DNA of 64,000 nt, from NCBI GenBank assembly GCA_947034885.2, contig OX344752.2, forward strand, positions 1,426,001 through 1,490,000. Direction: 5' to 3'. The DNA comes from Thuidium tamariscinum. Its lineage: Eukaryota; Streptophyta; Bryopsida; Hypnales; Thuidiaceae. Within the stretch, counting starts at the first letter, position 1; each line of letters opens with the position of its first letter. The notes below the pieces were generated by a model that was not told the DNA's origin, made no database searches, and worked only from the letters and a program-made list of their open reading frames with translations. The position numbers and the translations under genes were made by a program. This document shows positions 1 to 13,100 of the stretch, one piece after another.

Positions 1-2905
1 AACACCTGACCAACAAATAAGATACGCAGAGCGAGCCAGAGGAGCCAGACTCCAGGAAGAAACATGAAACCGTGAATTATCTGTGAAACAAATGCTGGTA
101 GAGTACCTGAAAAGAATAAATCTTCAGGACTGGGTGTTGCAAATGATGTGAAACCAGCATTAATATATGATCTCAAACTTTTGCATCTGTGCACAAAGAG
201 AGAAAAGGAAATCAAGAGACGTAATCTAACTGAACTTTTGAGACATAAGGTAGCAGCATCCATAACTGTCAAAATAAGGAATTTCAGCATAGTTAGAGGC
301 AGTTTTTCCTAAAAGAAATATTTTTGCTGTATTAGCAATTGAAAATCATGAATTTAAAAAAAAAAAATTACATAACATTCAGTAGCATTTAGTAGCAATA
401 AGCAAACTTGCCTTCCTGTGGATGGAATGGTGCGGAATATTTCGCATCATTTCATCCAAAGGATGATATGGTGTGGAATATTCTGCACCATATCAGTAAC
501 TACTGATTTCAGAGTTCGAGGTTGGGAAGTCTCTTGCTTGTTCAGTTCGCTATAACTAACTTAGCATTTAACAAAGTAAATCAAGCTAATCCAATGGCTT
601 GCTGCCATGGTACAATAACTTGTGCTGACAAATTGCACTCCCAAGGCAAGCTGACATGCACCATTTCAAGTAAGTTACTATAAACTAATTCCTACCTTCT
701 TTCCTTTAATTTCTGACTGCAAGGATGAACTTTGTTTAGTTGGGGCTTCGGAGAGGAAAGGTAGCCCTTACTCAAGCTACAGAATGTTATGTAGAATTTT
801 TGGATAAAGTATCAAATTTCTATGAATTTTTGAAGTAGAACTCTCTAGAGCACCCTAAACCACACTCTAGTAAAGTTGCCTTGATTCTCACACCAAAATC
901 TAAAAAAATCAAACCCCACCAACTACAATCAAGCATTGGCATGGTTTCAAGGCACATCTGACAACATTTTAAGATAACTCTACTATCAGTAATTGGGTGC
1001 ACTAAACGGTTATGCATGCTGCTACCTTATATAAATACAAATTTATATATGTGGCGGAGGTGCAAATCCCGGTGAACCTTGTGTTTTTGATGGTACTAAT
1101 GTAGCTAGTGTGGAGTGTTGGTGTTGGGCTTGATGTCTTGTGACTGGGAAGCATCCTTCATGGCTAGAGGTGATATTTTGGAGCGATTTTGGTGAATGAG
1201 TAAATTGGTTTGTTCTGAGTTGATAGATGCTGTACGTGTAGGTCTGTTTCAGCAAGTTCAACAATTCGGCACGCATCCTTCTGCTGAATTTCATTAAAAT
1301 GGTGAAATTTCATTACTCTGACACTTTTTACAATTCACACTACACAATCTAAATCTAAATCTATCATAGATTTCTGAAATCTATATGGGTCCTAGATGTC
1401 TGAAAATCTATACCTATCCTAAATATCAATTTTCATTTTTTATTGTGCGGTTTGAAAAATGGCATATGGAATACTCCCTTTTTAATAAATTTACCATCCT
1501 TCTCATATACATGTGGAATTTTGTACATTTACTTTATGAAATGTATTCCATAGGTACAAAAGGGTGGGATTGAGAAGGGTGCTCTAGTTTTTAGGTTGGT
1601 TCACTCTAATTGAGATTGCATTTCAATTGTAGTGTTGGATACAACTATACTATGAGTTTAATTTCTCCCCTTTTTCTGGCTCGAGTTAGGAATCACTTCA
1701 TTTCTTTCTTTGCCCTAGGATTCATCATTTTCATAGCATTGATATTTAATTCATATGAAGTTGGATTTTGTATCATGAAAAGTAGTCAAGAGTATAGAAT
1801 GGGTTGGTTAAATAAGTAAATAAAAAGTGGACAAGAAGAAGTCCCTACATATTACAAACTAAATTAATTGATTGTTGTGAGAAACATAAAGACCAATTTG
1901 GGCTTTATAGGTATTTCCAAAGATAAATGGTCATGTTTCACTATGCTTGGAATTTTGAGCCCAAAATAGAGGATTATAGACATTGGTCTAATTTCTACTT
2001 TTCTTTAAAGCAAAAATGAATTTACACATTTAGAGTAGAACAATTATAGGACCCTAGAAACACAATATGTTAGGGTAAAATGCCCAAAATTGAATGCTTA
2101 TAGGGGAAATAGGTCTTCCAAAGGCTTTTCTATAGTGATGAATGTAAGGTGGTGGACAAAATTGATCTTTAAAGATATTCTTCATTTTGGACAGAAGGCG
2201 GGACAGAAGGTCAAGAAGTATTCTAATTTGTCTTTTTAGATGTATAGATTATATTGCACTTTTGGGGATGATTTCAAAAACAATTGTTTGTTTTCTTTGG
2301 AAAAGTTATAAGTGATTAAAGTTTTGGTAGTGGTTTGGACAATAAACAAGTAGTTTAGAGAACCAAGTGGAAAAATTTCAATCAATTTGGCAAAATAAAA
2401 TTCTTTTTAGTAGATTTTGAACAATTGCTTGTTCCAAATTCAAGGTCTAATGAAATCTATAGTCATATTGATGTTACATGTTATCTAATCCAAAGTGTTT
2501 TTGTATTTGTGTGAATGAGAGTGACATTCTAAAGTCATTGTCATCCCTACTATAGGACCTTTTTTGGCTAGTATATACTACTTGGCTAGATCTTGGTTTG
2601 AAATAGAGAGTGAATTCATTTTATTCCAAAGGATTATATTTGAGTTCCCCTATGGAAGTCATAGAATCCTAAGTCAACCCTATCTTGTAATTTAGTGCAA
2701 TTTCATAATATTTTGTTTGATAAATATTCATTTTTCTTTTGAACATTGTTTCAATTAAAAAAAACAATCAAAATACTGTATTTAACATGTAATTGAATTT
2801 ACTACTGAAAAAGAATAATATACTTAGAGATATTATTAACTTGGGTATGCTTGCACTTGGAGTTACAAGTAGACTAATCTAAGGGTCTATTAAGACAAAT
2901 AAGTA
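1..2905. other. AT-rich stretch without recognisable gene
   Basis: Short open frames occur on both strands, but none is longer than about 80 codons and none resembles a protein family I know. The first 120 bases are slightly GC-richer and could belong to a gene lying outside the window; I cannot show this. The only structured feature I see is the pair of palindromes at 421-507. Confidence 0.5.
421..507. repeat. Two adjacent imperfect palindromes
   Basis: Two related self-complementary blocks lie side by side. Each begins near GATG/GATA, has a GGAATATT-type centre and ends in a complementary ATC. They share the motif GGTGYGGAATATT. They could be the remains of one small foldback element or a stem-loop; function unknown. 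Confidence 0.55.
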
Positions 2906-3437
2906 CTCCCTCTGTCCCAAAATGATCTTCTTTTTGCCTTTTGTGATATGAAAATTTGTCAAATTTGGATTTTAATTCTTGTCCAAGACTAGCAAAACCA
3001 CTTTAAGCAATAATTTCCCTTCCATTCATAAAATCATCAATCAAAAGACAAAAGAAATGACTAAAGGGGTTAATCAATACTTTTTGTTTGTATTTTTTGC
3101 ATCTCTTTGAGTGTTGCCTACTTGAAGGAGGTGAAGCTTTGGTAGGTGGAACAAAGGTTCACACATGGTCTTAGGCCCATACTAATCACCCACAAAATAA
3201 CAACCTCAAATTCAAAATTAAAATGCCTACTGGTGCTTTTTGAAAATGGCTCCAAAATTCTACTTTTCTATATTCTAAAATTACACTTTGGAAAAGGTTT
3301 TTAAAACTCAAAGTTTCAAAGATACTAAGAGTGAACCAAGCTTTGTTTACAAATCCAAAGGAGACTTTCAAATGTTATTTTTGGCCTTAATCCATAATAT
3401 TTTGTTAAATAGGAAGATCATTTTGGGACGGAGGTAG
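2906..3437. mobile_element. Stowaway-like (Tc1/mariner-type) MITE, about 530 bp
   Basis: The left end reads CTCCCTCTGTCCCAAAATGA and the right end is its near-perfect inverse (TCATTTTGGGACGGAGGTAG). A TA lies on each side (2904-2905 and 3438-3439). CTCCCTCYGT termini plus a TA target duplication are the hallmark of plant Stowaway/mariner-related MITEs. The inside is AT-rich with no transposase frame, so it is non-autonomous. A second copy is at 31174-31964. Confidence 0.8.
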
Positions 3438-3951
3438 TAATATTTACTCTATAGAAATGCAAATTTGGTATCAAATTTCAATGGGCTTCTTAATGAAGTT
3501 CAATAAAACCTTTTGATCCAATTGCTTGGGAATTTGAACAACATCGTACTTTGTTGCTATTTCATAATTTATAGATATGGGGGTACTGTTGCTTATTATT
3601 TGTATTTAGCACGATATGGATATCACTTTTAGAATCTAACTTGTGGGAGTGAACAATGTTAGTTCTAAGCAAGCTCAAAATATAAGAGCTAATCATAAAG
3701 GAACCTTGGTTTGAAATAGGGGTATTAGAGGGAGGTGTAATTGAAAATGGTAGAAAAAATACATCAACAAAGTCCTTTGGACCTCAATTTTAATGCTCCA
3801 AAGAGTTTCATCTTGTGTATTTCCAAACTTTGACTTTTGGTCCCCTATTGCATCCACTTTACAATTAACTCTATTGTCCTACGTGTACAAGACTAATGGA
3901 TGCTTTTGCCATCTTGTATGCACAAAAGTTAGAATCTATTGGCATAAATTT
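3438..3951. repeat. Intergenic DNA with a copy of repeat family R1 (about 3716-3880)
   Basis: From about 3716 the sequence matches, at roughly three of four positions, a stretch in the last intron of the pectinesterase gene (55148-55312). Two inverted relatives lie near 45160-45297 and 46300-46440. Shared landmarks are GTTAGAGGGAGG-type, CCTTTGGACCTCA and CTTTACAATTAACTCTA blocks. It has no coding frame. Family unknown; it behaves like a dispersed short element. Confidence 0.65.
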
Positions 3952-5172
3952 CATTAGAAGAAAACAAGGGTTTTTGCAACTACAGTTTGTAACTGATTTT
4001 GTAGTTGCATCAGACATTTGCAACTAGGTGATAATTTAGAGACTATAGTTGTAGTGGACAAGTTGCAATAGTTGCATGCTAGTTGCAAAAAGTGGCAAAA
4101 TTATTTCTCATCCAATAGTCTCTGTAGAACTTTGTTGATGAATTCTTCCGACATGGTTGTTGATGTGGAACTTGATTGCCACGATTTATTGCAACTAGTT
4201 TGCAATTGGCTTACAATGAGCTTGCAATTGGCTTGCAACTGGATTGCAACTAACTTACAACTAACTTGCAACTAACTTACAACTAGTTTGCAACTGGCTT
4301 GAATTGGTTTGCAACTAGCTTACAACTAGCTTGTAACTAGATTACTTGTAGATTTTAAAATTTTAATCTCAATGATTTGTAGATTTCAAAATTTTAAATC
4401 TATTTTTTTTTAGATTAGCAATCCAAATATTTATATTAATAGATTTTACTACTTTAGAAAATTTTGCAATTTTACAGATTTTTACAATTGGTAGATTTCT
4501 GTAGACTATAGAAATCTAAAAATTGTAGAAATCTACAAGTTGTAGAAATCTACAAAGTATAGAAATATTATAGATTTTCACCATTAAAATTCACTATACA
4601 AGAATGCTATAACTTATGATTCTTATACATTTAATCTAATGGTATTCCTAACAATTAATATGAGATAATTGATATGAGATTTAATTTAGTTGTTTCCTAA
4701 TTGTATACTAATAGTTTCTTAGTTGTAACGTAGTTGCTTAAGTATTAGTTGAATTCTAGTTGCATGATAGTTGAAAACTAGTTGAATGCTAGTTGTAGAG
4801 TAGTTGACAACTAGTGGTATAGTCACACAGTGGTTGCACAATAGTCGCATAGTTGCATAGGAGTTGCACAAATACATAGTAGTTGTACAATAGTTGCACA
4901 GTCACACAAAAGTCACACAAATGCATAGTAGTTGCACAATAATTGCATAGATACTAGTCAACAATTGTAATAAACATTGGATGTAGAATACCTTACAATT
5001 CTTTTTTTTCTCATTCATGTAAACTGTAAACTTCATTTTGCAACTACTTTGCAACTACAACAATGTAAACATCAATTTGGTGCAAATATAGAGGGCTATA
5101 GTTGCACAACAGTTGCATAGGACATATAGTTGCAGTGCAGTTGGTTATAGCGGACATGTTTTTCTTCTAGTG
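3952..5172. mobile_element. Non-autonomous CACTA-like (EnSpm/CMC) element, 1.2 kb
   Basis: The right terminus, read inward, is CACTAGAAGAAAAACATG and the left is CATTAGAAGAAAACAAGG. Both resemble the plant CACTA consensus CACTACAAGAAAA. A 3-bp target duplication TTT flanks the element (3949-3951 and 5173-5175). Both ends are packed with short subterminal repeats built on TTGCAACTA/TAGTTGCA, about 12 bp apart: direct at 4190-4340 and inverted at 4700-5160. Such subterminal arrays are known in CACTA elements as transposase-binding regions. No transposase frame is visible. Confidence 0.85.
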
Positions 5173-6895
5173 TTTGTACAACCAAGACTCACACTCCAAC
5201 ATAATTTTTGTATAGCACATCTATCCAATGGTGACAATCCCAAGCTCAATAACCTGGGGAAGACACTTCCTGTTTTTTAATAACCTATGTGCAGCAGAAT
5301 ATAGGGTACATTTAAATAATCTTAGGTAAAATTTATAAAAAATTTACATATAAATTAGGGGACATTAAAAGTGGCATGTCCTTTATAAGTAATATAGGGA
5401 ACCGAAAAATATGGTCCATTAGAATTTAGGTAGATATAAATTAGGGGCAAAAGAATGGGATCCTAGGAAAAAAATTTAGTAGGTTCAATTAATATTTATA
5501 GTACTAGTCAGATATAGCTCAAGATATAGGTACTATAGTATATCTACAACTCATCAGTTACTGTGATATATCTACAGCTCATCTACGGCATATCTTTAAG
5601 TCATATCTAACTCCATTGATGTTTGCAATTTGGTTGGGTGTAGGACTACAAGAGTTCATGCTATGAACGACCTCTCTGAAGTTTGGGTAGCACCATGTTA
5701 TAGAGCTTGATTTTGTTTTTTCACATGTGACAAAGGGCATTAGAACGGCATATTTCTGATGTAATTTTTTTATATGAGGCATATATTTGTGGTCATAGAG
5801 GAGGAGGTCCATAAACCGACCATCTAAGGGCTGGAACAAAATTTTGGGTAGGTCAAACATCTTGAAATATTTTTCAGAGAATTTTCCTTAAAAGACAGCT
5901 TAAATAGGCATCTAACCCAAGTCGTTTCATATTTTTTGGAGCTCTCTAGAATTAGTTATCAAATTCTGAAGTTGAAAGGGCATAGGGCTCTAAAATGGTG
6001 CCCTAGCTAAAATGTACACTGTCAGTACATTGCTGAAGGCTATGAAAATGCAACATGTACAAGTATTGTACATTTAAGATAGAGCACCATTTTAGAACCC
6101 GCTCCATTCAAGAGCCTCCTCCTATAGTTCACAGATGAACTTCATGTCTGTGTTTTTAAACACATTTTAATCCCTAAAATCTCTTCAATACTTTTTCAAT
6201 CCTAATGTCTTGCTTTTCATGCATGTATTTGTGTTGTATTTGTATTCATGCATTGTTATAACTTGGATCTTTTTTTCTATAAGGTATTTGTTAGTCACTT
6301 GTATTCTCATTATTTTTTTTGTTAGTTTTTTTCCTTATAAAGAAAATAGCCTCTAATATATTCCTTTGGCCTACATATTATAAGTAATGATAGATATGAT
6401 AATATGGGTAATTTTTTTGCTTTATGTAATAATAGGGGTCCTTTAAATGCTTTCTAGGAGGTAAATAGCCCCCGGGGAGGACACTTCTTGTGTATTTGGG
6501 GGATCCACGTGCGGCGGTGGGGTATTTTTAGGGGGGCTATCAATTACTTGTAATCATTACTTGGCAACATTAAAAGAGCCCCTATTTTACCATGAAGCGA
6601 AAAAATCAGCCATATTATCATCCCTATTTTATTTTTAAAACACTTTGCCTTTTTAATGTCCCCTATTTTATATATAAATTTCTTATAAATTTTACCCAAG
6701 ATTATTTAAATGTACCCTATCTTCCGCTGCACGTAGGTTATTAAAAAACGGGAAGTGTCCTCCCCTAGAAATAGCCCCCCAAAAAATCCCCCACCGCCAC
6801 ACGTGGGTCCCCCAAATACACAAGAACTGTCCCATCTGAGCTCAATAAGTTTTATCATTGTAGATTTGAAGCTTGATTTACTACATATGTCTCAC
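5173..6895. repeat. Nested foldback elements
   Basis: Arms at about 5258-5390 and 6640-6767 are long inverted repeats of each other, sharing ATTTAAATAATCTT and CTTTTAATGT-type blocks. Inside, 6466-6545 pairs with 6770-6835 (motifs GTATTTGGGGG and CCACGTG), and 6385-6465 pairs with 6546-6640. A fragment of another family lies at 5801-6122, and within it a small inverted-repeat unit at about 5984-6103 (ends GGGCTCTAAAATGGTG and its complement). No coding sequence seen. Confidence 0.7.
5801..6122. mobile_element. Partial copy of the GGTAGGAGGCTCA-TIR element family
   Basis: The left part (AGGTCCATAAACCGACCATC, then TAAGGGCTGG) matches the left end of the copy at 25743-26578. The stretch CAAGTCGTTTCATATTTTTT is shared with 15702-16312. 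The right end AGAGCCTCCTCCTATAG is an inverted relative of the left. The middle is mostly deleted and replaced by a nested inverted-repeat unit. Confidence 0.65.
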
Positions 6896-7745
6896 TACAC
6901 TAAATGAAATTTAGTGTTTGCAACTTTAAATATGACCCAAACACTAAAATGGCAACAACATTACAATGGTAATGTAATAATGTTACCAACACTAAATGGC
7001 AACATGAATATCAATTAATTGTTAGCTAATTAAATTTCCTCCAAAAAAACAAAATTGAAGCTGAGATGGTTTACCTTGCATTGAATTATTATCTAACATG
7101 AACATCAATGGGTAGCTGAATTTTCATCAAAAAAACTAAATCAATCAAAACTGAGATGGTTCATGTAGCACTTCCTTAACTTAGTATCCAATGTCATAAG
7201 AGGATTTTTCAGGGCTTTGAGAGGCCGTTTCAGCCTTGATCCCTAGTCTGTGAACCAGTCAGATTAAATAATAATTTTAAATTTTAAAATTAAAATTGAT
7301 TTTTTAAATTTATTATTAAAAAATTAAAAAATTAATTAAATATTAATATCTGATGTGACAATCTCTTGACCACATTAGATCGCCTCTGTGGAATCTTTCA
7401 ATGAGTTCCCATAGTCTGGAAACTTATAGTCTCCTACACCAGTTGAAAATCCTCTTATGGAACATCAATTGTTAGCTGAATTTCTACCAAATAAATAAAA
7501 TTAGAACAAAGATGGTTCACCTTGTACTAAATTAGAATTTGACATGAACATCAAACATTAGCTAGTTTTCCAACAAATTTAAAAAAATTAAAATTGAGAT
7601 GGTTCACCTTGCAATCTAGTACTAAAATTAATATCCAACATGAACATCAATTGTTAGCTAAATTTCCATAAAAACAACAACTAGATAAGAGCTTAGACAG
7701 TTCATTTTGCGGTGAATTTGTATCCAACATGAACACTAATTGCCA
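6896..7745. repeat. Tandem array, about 5 units of about 90-100 bp, split by a MITE
   Basis: Units start near 7005, 7095, 7460, 7546 and 7641. Each carries CATGAACATCAATTGTTAGC, then a run of A with AAAATT, then GAGATGGTTCACCTTGCA and a TATCCAACATG junction. Unit identity looks like 75-85 percent. The array is interrupted between the second and third visible units by the element at 7196-7460. No protein frame runs through the units. Confidence 0.8.
7196..7460. mobile_element. MITE inserted in the tandem array
   Basis: Termini ATAAGAGGATTTTTCA and TGAAAATCCTCTTAT are inverted repeats, and the flanking array unit reads across the site. The inside is AT-rich, followed by TCTCTTGACCACATTAGA. Related blocks (CTCGACCACGTCAAACTAC) occur near 27210-27240 and 32215-32235, marking a three-copy family. 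Superfamily not assigned. Confidence 0.7.
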
Positions 7746-7979
7746 ACAAAATAAGAATTAGACTAAATTACATAAAGTTATATCATAGCAATGAAGCATT
7801 CTCAATTTTACAACTAGCCCTTGGTCAAAAATAGGATGACCTATATAAATTTTGTAGCATAAATATAATTTTCACCTAGAAAATTTACAATAATTTTATT
7901 TTGAAAAATAGAATTCTAAAAAAATATGTAATCCTTTTCAAATCTAATCTTGCATACATGGAAAATTTTCCACTCAACG

Positions 7980-9000
7980 TACATGCCCCCACCCCAAATA
8001 TACTCAATTGCTTATTATAAGTGGTCAAAAATGGATTGGCTCCCTTAGTCATGTTCATTCAAGTTACATAAAGTTATGAAATGTATAGTTGGGTACTAAA
8101 ACCAGTTACAAACTACCTATTTGAGCCTTTCACATGTTTTTTTACATTGTGCAATATAATTGGTATATTTTGGTAAGCATAATTATCATTGCATCCATAC
8201 ACAATCCCAATCATGTATACCAAATTTCAGTTTCAAAAAACTAAAATTTTAGTTTTGGAATTTTGGTGAATTTTTCAAGTCAATTTTCATGGTTTTACAT
8301 ACTATTTTATTGAAAACAACTCTTGATGAATTTTTTTAATTCAATTGTATATGTATGTAGGGAACATCCATATGCTCATCTTTCATATTAAAAAACACCC
8401 CATTATGTAACGAAAATACGATCTACAAAGAATCAATGTGAAGTGTCATATGACCAAACTTTGTAAAATAGATATTTTGTATCATAACTAGATTTTGGCA
8501 AAGTAATTGTACTATCATGTTGAAATGTAGAATATTAGTAATAGTATGAGGGTCAAATACCAAAATCTAATTAAAAGATAGAAATATTTATTTTACAAAG
8601 GTTGGTCATATAATGCCTTACATTAAATTTTTCATTGGTCATATTTTTGTTACTTAAAGGGTTGTTTTTTTAATATGAAAGATGTATATATGGATGTTTC
8701 TTATATATACATGCAATCAAATCAAAAAAATTCATGACCATTTTTTTTCAATAAAATATTATGCAAAACCTCAAAGATTGATTTAAAAAATTCACCAAAA
8801 ATGATATTTTACTTTTTCTAACCTGGAATTTGGTGTGCTTGAAGTGAGACTAACTAAGAATTGAATGATAATTATCCAAGACAAAAAAAAGCCAATTTTA
8901 TTCTATATTATGCACAAATCTTTGAATGGAGCCAAAAGGCAATTTGTAAGCTTCCAGTACTCAATTGTACACCACTAACATAATTAAGCCCACAATGGGC
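7980..9000. repeat. Large imperfect palindrome, about 1 kb
   Basis: The centre is near 8525. The left arm 8215-8520 and right arm 8530-8840 are inverted repeats; for instance CTTTCATATTAAAAAACA near 8380 mirrors TTTTTTAATATGAAAGAT near 8670. Weaker pairing extends outward to about 7990 and 8985 (TCATTGCATCC-type blocks). It has no open frame. It is probably a foldback element and could give a long hairpin RNA if transcribed. Confidence 0.7.
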
Positions 9001-9450
9001 TTGCTAACATTTGATTTGAAATGAGATACTTTTACCTTACAACCAAATGCCATGCATCCTTTGGAACATTGAAATCTCCTTTCATTTGCCAACTAGAATA
9101 CAATTATTTCTTAATAGTCTAATTATAGAAATACGCACAATAGAAATACATTTAAATAGAATGTGAGTCATGATCGGTCATTTTTTTCTGAATTATTTTT
9201 GGACCAATAGCTAGCAAGTGCCCGGGAAGTGTCCTGAGATTGAGCAATAAATCACTCAAAAAAACAGGTTGCTCATGATAACTCTGAAACTTTAGCATGT
9301 GAAACAGATCTGTTTTCATATAGAGAAAAGGAAAAGACATATGGAAACTATCACAACTCACAACCAGAAAAATTGCAAAAATCACCCTTTTTACATAAGA
9401 CTCCTTGTTTTCTTAGGATCTTCCTTGAAATTACATTATAATCACCCTCT

Positions 9451-9725
9451 AAAGTGGGTACACCCAAAAGCACCACTTATTCATACTGTGCCTAGGTACT
9501 GTTATTAGCTTGTTCAGATTTTCATGTAGTCTTGTTGGCAAGTGAAAGCATGTTCCAACACACCAAAGAACACAGAATTTCGATACTCTATGCAAAAGTT
9601 ATTAATGGTCAAAGTCTGTTTCTGAAAACGCCATCTACAGTCTGTGAACATGACTGATTTTGAAAATTTATGTGCATTGTAGATGGCGCTTTTAGGAACG
9701 TGGCACTTTTGGATGTACCTACCTT
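9451..9725. repeat. Small inverted-repeat element
   Basis: GTGGGTACACCCAAAAGCAC on the left is mirrored by GTGGCACTTTTGGATGTACC on the right. An inner stem pairs AACGCCATCTACAG (about 9627) with TGTAGATGGCG (about 9677). It resembles a foldback MITE, but I could not define a target duplication. It lies downstream of the FMN-binding gene. Confidence 0.5.
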
Positions 9726-10185
9726 AACTCTTAAATTTTTTTTAATGTAGCCATTGTCTAAACATGTGAACAACCTGGCCCAAATTTCAAAAAACATAAA
9801 TTGAAGCGTGAGCACCACAACCCCATCAGGGCCCGAAGGCTTATGATCATTTTTGCAGAAACGTTTGTCCTAGAGAATATTCTCACTTATTTGAGGATGT
9901 TCTTTGCTGGAACTGCTGCTGTACTGCACTGTACTGTACAGGGAGCCAAAACAATAAAAGGGAGGGAAATTTTTTTTCTCTCTTATGTACCTGCTGATTC
10001 GAAATCACCCTGACGCCAATTCTTGGTGTCGCCGGTGTTACAGGGCTAAGCCATTGTTTTGCATTGCTGCCCCATCCTGAGATATCTACCTATTTCAATT
10101 CCAATTCTCTTCGCAGTAAAGGTTGACAGCAGTTTGCGTCCTCGACATAAATCTGTGGAGCGTTTCATTAATCTTTGAATGCAAT

Positions 10186-13100
10186 CTACGATGCAGCTCC
10201 CTGAAGCATCTCCACTATCAAGGTCTTTATGTCCCTGCAGAACCCAAGCACCACAAAATCAGATATCGTGTATTATCGAAACCAGAGGAGCTTGAACACG
10301 CAATTGCAACCCTTTCATTGTGATACCCCAACTCTAGGCCCCGCCCCTTCAAGCTCAACTCGACAGAAGGCACGGGATTAGCTACAAATTGATGGTGGAA
10401 GACCCTTGCAAGTTCGAGAACTTACTTCCTATCCTGTGCAGGTCTTGGAAAAGGAATTCGAAGCTTTACAGGTTTTCCATCATGGCCAGCCTGTGTCGGA
10501 AATATCAAGAGTGGCAACCTCATAAATAACATTAAAGATCCACTAACTCAGAAAGTGAATACAAAATGCGAATCTGCAATGAATTTTCAAAAAGACCTTG
10601 CAAGTAAACTTACCTCAATATTGAAGCCTAGACGATCCACTTGCAGCATCTTTGCATAAGCAATCTGCGCTTTGTAAGAAAACAGAGTCATGACAAGAGG
10701 CGAAGCAGCAATGGTCCCAAAAATGAACCTTTTGAACAAGACAGAAAACCCAATTTTCTTCCATGAAAATAGATGGTTAGTTGCTACCTTCACTCCTAGT
10801 GACGTTTCCGCAATTGCCTTTGTTTGGTCTGCATGGTCTCGGTTCATATGTCCCTGCACCCAATTCAACAAAAACACTTTGAAAACGATGTTGAGGTAAG
10901 CATGTGAAAGAAAAGAGAAGCATGTGAGAGATAGAAGACCATGAACATCCTTAAGGTTTGGGTACTGTCGTCTGTACCGCAATGGGTGCAGTGAACTGTG
11001 CTACAGGATCAACAGCTCCAGCGAGATATTCTTCCCCATCAAGCTCTGCCAGATTCAGAAAAAAACTTGAGGTCTTTCAAAATGGAAGTCCCAAAACAAC
11101 ATTACTGATAATTGTTCGATAAAATCGTAACAGCCGCTTGTTCAATTCCAAAGTCAATACTATTTCGACATTGTAATACAGCTAGAGAGCACGTTCCAGG
11201 TTATTGTCTCCACCTCCAGATGTAACAAAAGCTGTGGCCGATCCAGCAAGAAATCGTATCCTCTTGGGTGTTATTCGGACAAACCTAAAATCTCCGAAGT
11301 CCACCTGTCAACAAGCAGTCACCTTTGTGAACTCATAATACGGTACACATGCAGACATATTACATATTGAATACCTTGGCACTTCAACAAGAGTTTGCCA
11401 ATATTTAATTTATTTCTAAAATCCAATTTCAACAAGAAATTTAAAAGTGATTCCAAGTAACAGTTGATCAATTTTTCTCTTGAGTATTCAAAGTTTAAAT
11501 TTTTTTTTAAAAAGGTCGAACCCGCTAAGGTGCTACACTACCTGAAACGACTTCAGGCATTTACAAGCAGCGCATACATGTCAGTGAGAAAAGGAATGAG
11601 CCCTTACCCAGAAAGCATCTGGATGCTTCCTCAAGTACACTGATCGTACACTTTCGAATTCAGCATCAGAGATCTGCACAACATTTCGATTTTCTCAATC
11701 GAGTTCCTTATTCCAAAAAATCCTCTGAATAATAGCATCACAAATGCGCTGTCTGCAGGGACTCACTGTTTCTGCTTCGCCTATAATGGTGACGACAGTA
11801 TCGCTTATGTCGCTTGCATCCCTAGCAACAAGCAATGAGCATTTTGAATTTGTTTCCAGATCCTGCACATACACACGATAAAATGAGGAGTTGCATCTTA
11901 CCGGCAATGCACAAGGATAAGTCATTAATGTAGTCTATGTTCTCTGAAACGAGAATATTCTATTGCTGAACGCACATAATAAAAGCTCTAACACACCTAT
12001 TTCACCTCGAAACTCCAGCCAAGACAAAGACAAACGACAAAAATCTATCTAACGCAATACGACTCAAAAGCATGCATGGGGTAATTAGAAATAACCTTAG
12101 TGTGAGGGGAGAGAGAACTGATCGATAAGATAGGACGGCCACTGTCGTCGGTCGCATACAAAACCATCGATCCTAGAGGAAACCCATCGTATTTCTGCGA
12201 ACATCCATCAACGTTGAACAACAGAAATTGATGATAACAAGCTGATAAAAGTCTGCAAAGAAGTAGGACTCGGTTAACCTCATTATCTCATTCCACCAAT
12301 AAGTCCTCAATAGTACATGAATTGTGCTTCTAACATCGTAATAAAAGCTACAGAGGATTTCCAGGCGTCAACCTCCTTTCTCAATATCTCGGATGATAAT
12401 TTTCGTGCAAAATTGCTCAATAAGAGTATACACTTAGTGCTCAATATTCAAAACTACTGTGCCTGTTTACCGAATTCGGTACTGGAGCCAAATTGGATTG
12501 GAGAAAATAAAATAAGAGTCCATTTATTCTGGCACCCACAAAGCAGTATATATACTCCCTGGTATCAGGAGTGCAGGGCAAAGGCCATCAATATGATTAA
12601 AAAAACGCCCACTTTGAAGGGTCGAATAATGCATCCTCTTTATCATGAAAATGAGCACACCTGAGAGATGGTAGACAAAGTTGCAGTCGAGCTAGTTGCT
12701 ACAAGTGTGCGGGATTCGTCCACTTTTGACAATCGTGCAGCCTCTTTCTACACCACGTCACGGTTTGAGTGAAAACAACATCTCACGAATTGGACTAGGT
12801 CGATTGCAAACGACTAACCCCTAAAAGACCAAGGATCCATGGTTTTAGAAGGACCAATTCAACGCTCTTGGTGTTAAAACATAATTCAAGTAGGATAAAA
12901 CACAAGATGACCAGGATCAGTGAAGAAAACTGCATGTTCAAGTCAAAAAATAAATAACTCTGGACAAAGGAAGTCCCCTTATGACCTATTCAAAACTCCT
13001 AAATGACCATGAGGCACAATTCTGGACCTCTTGGTCCTTTAGGGCCGCTGTATTTGTAAATAGCAATCTTACTTGATGGGCCCGAACTTCTTCCCACCAT

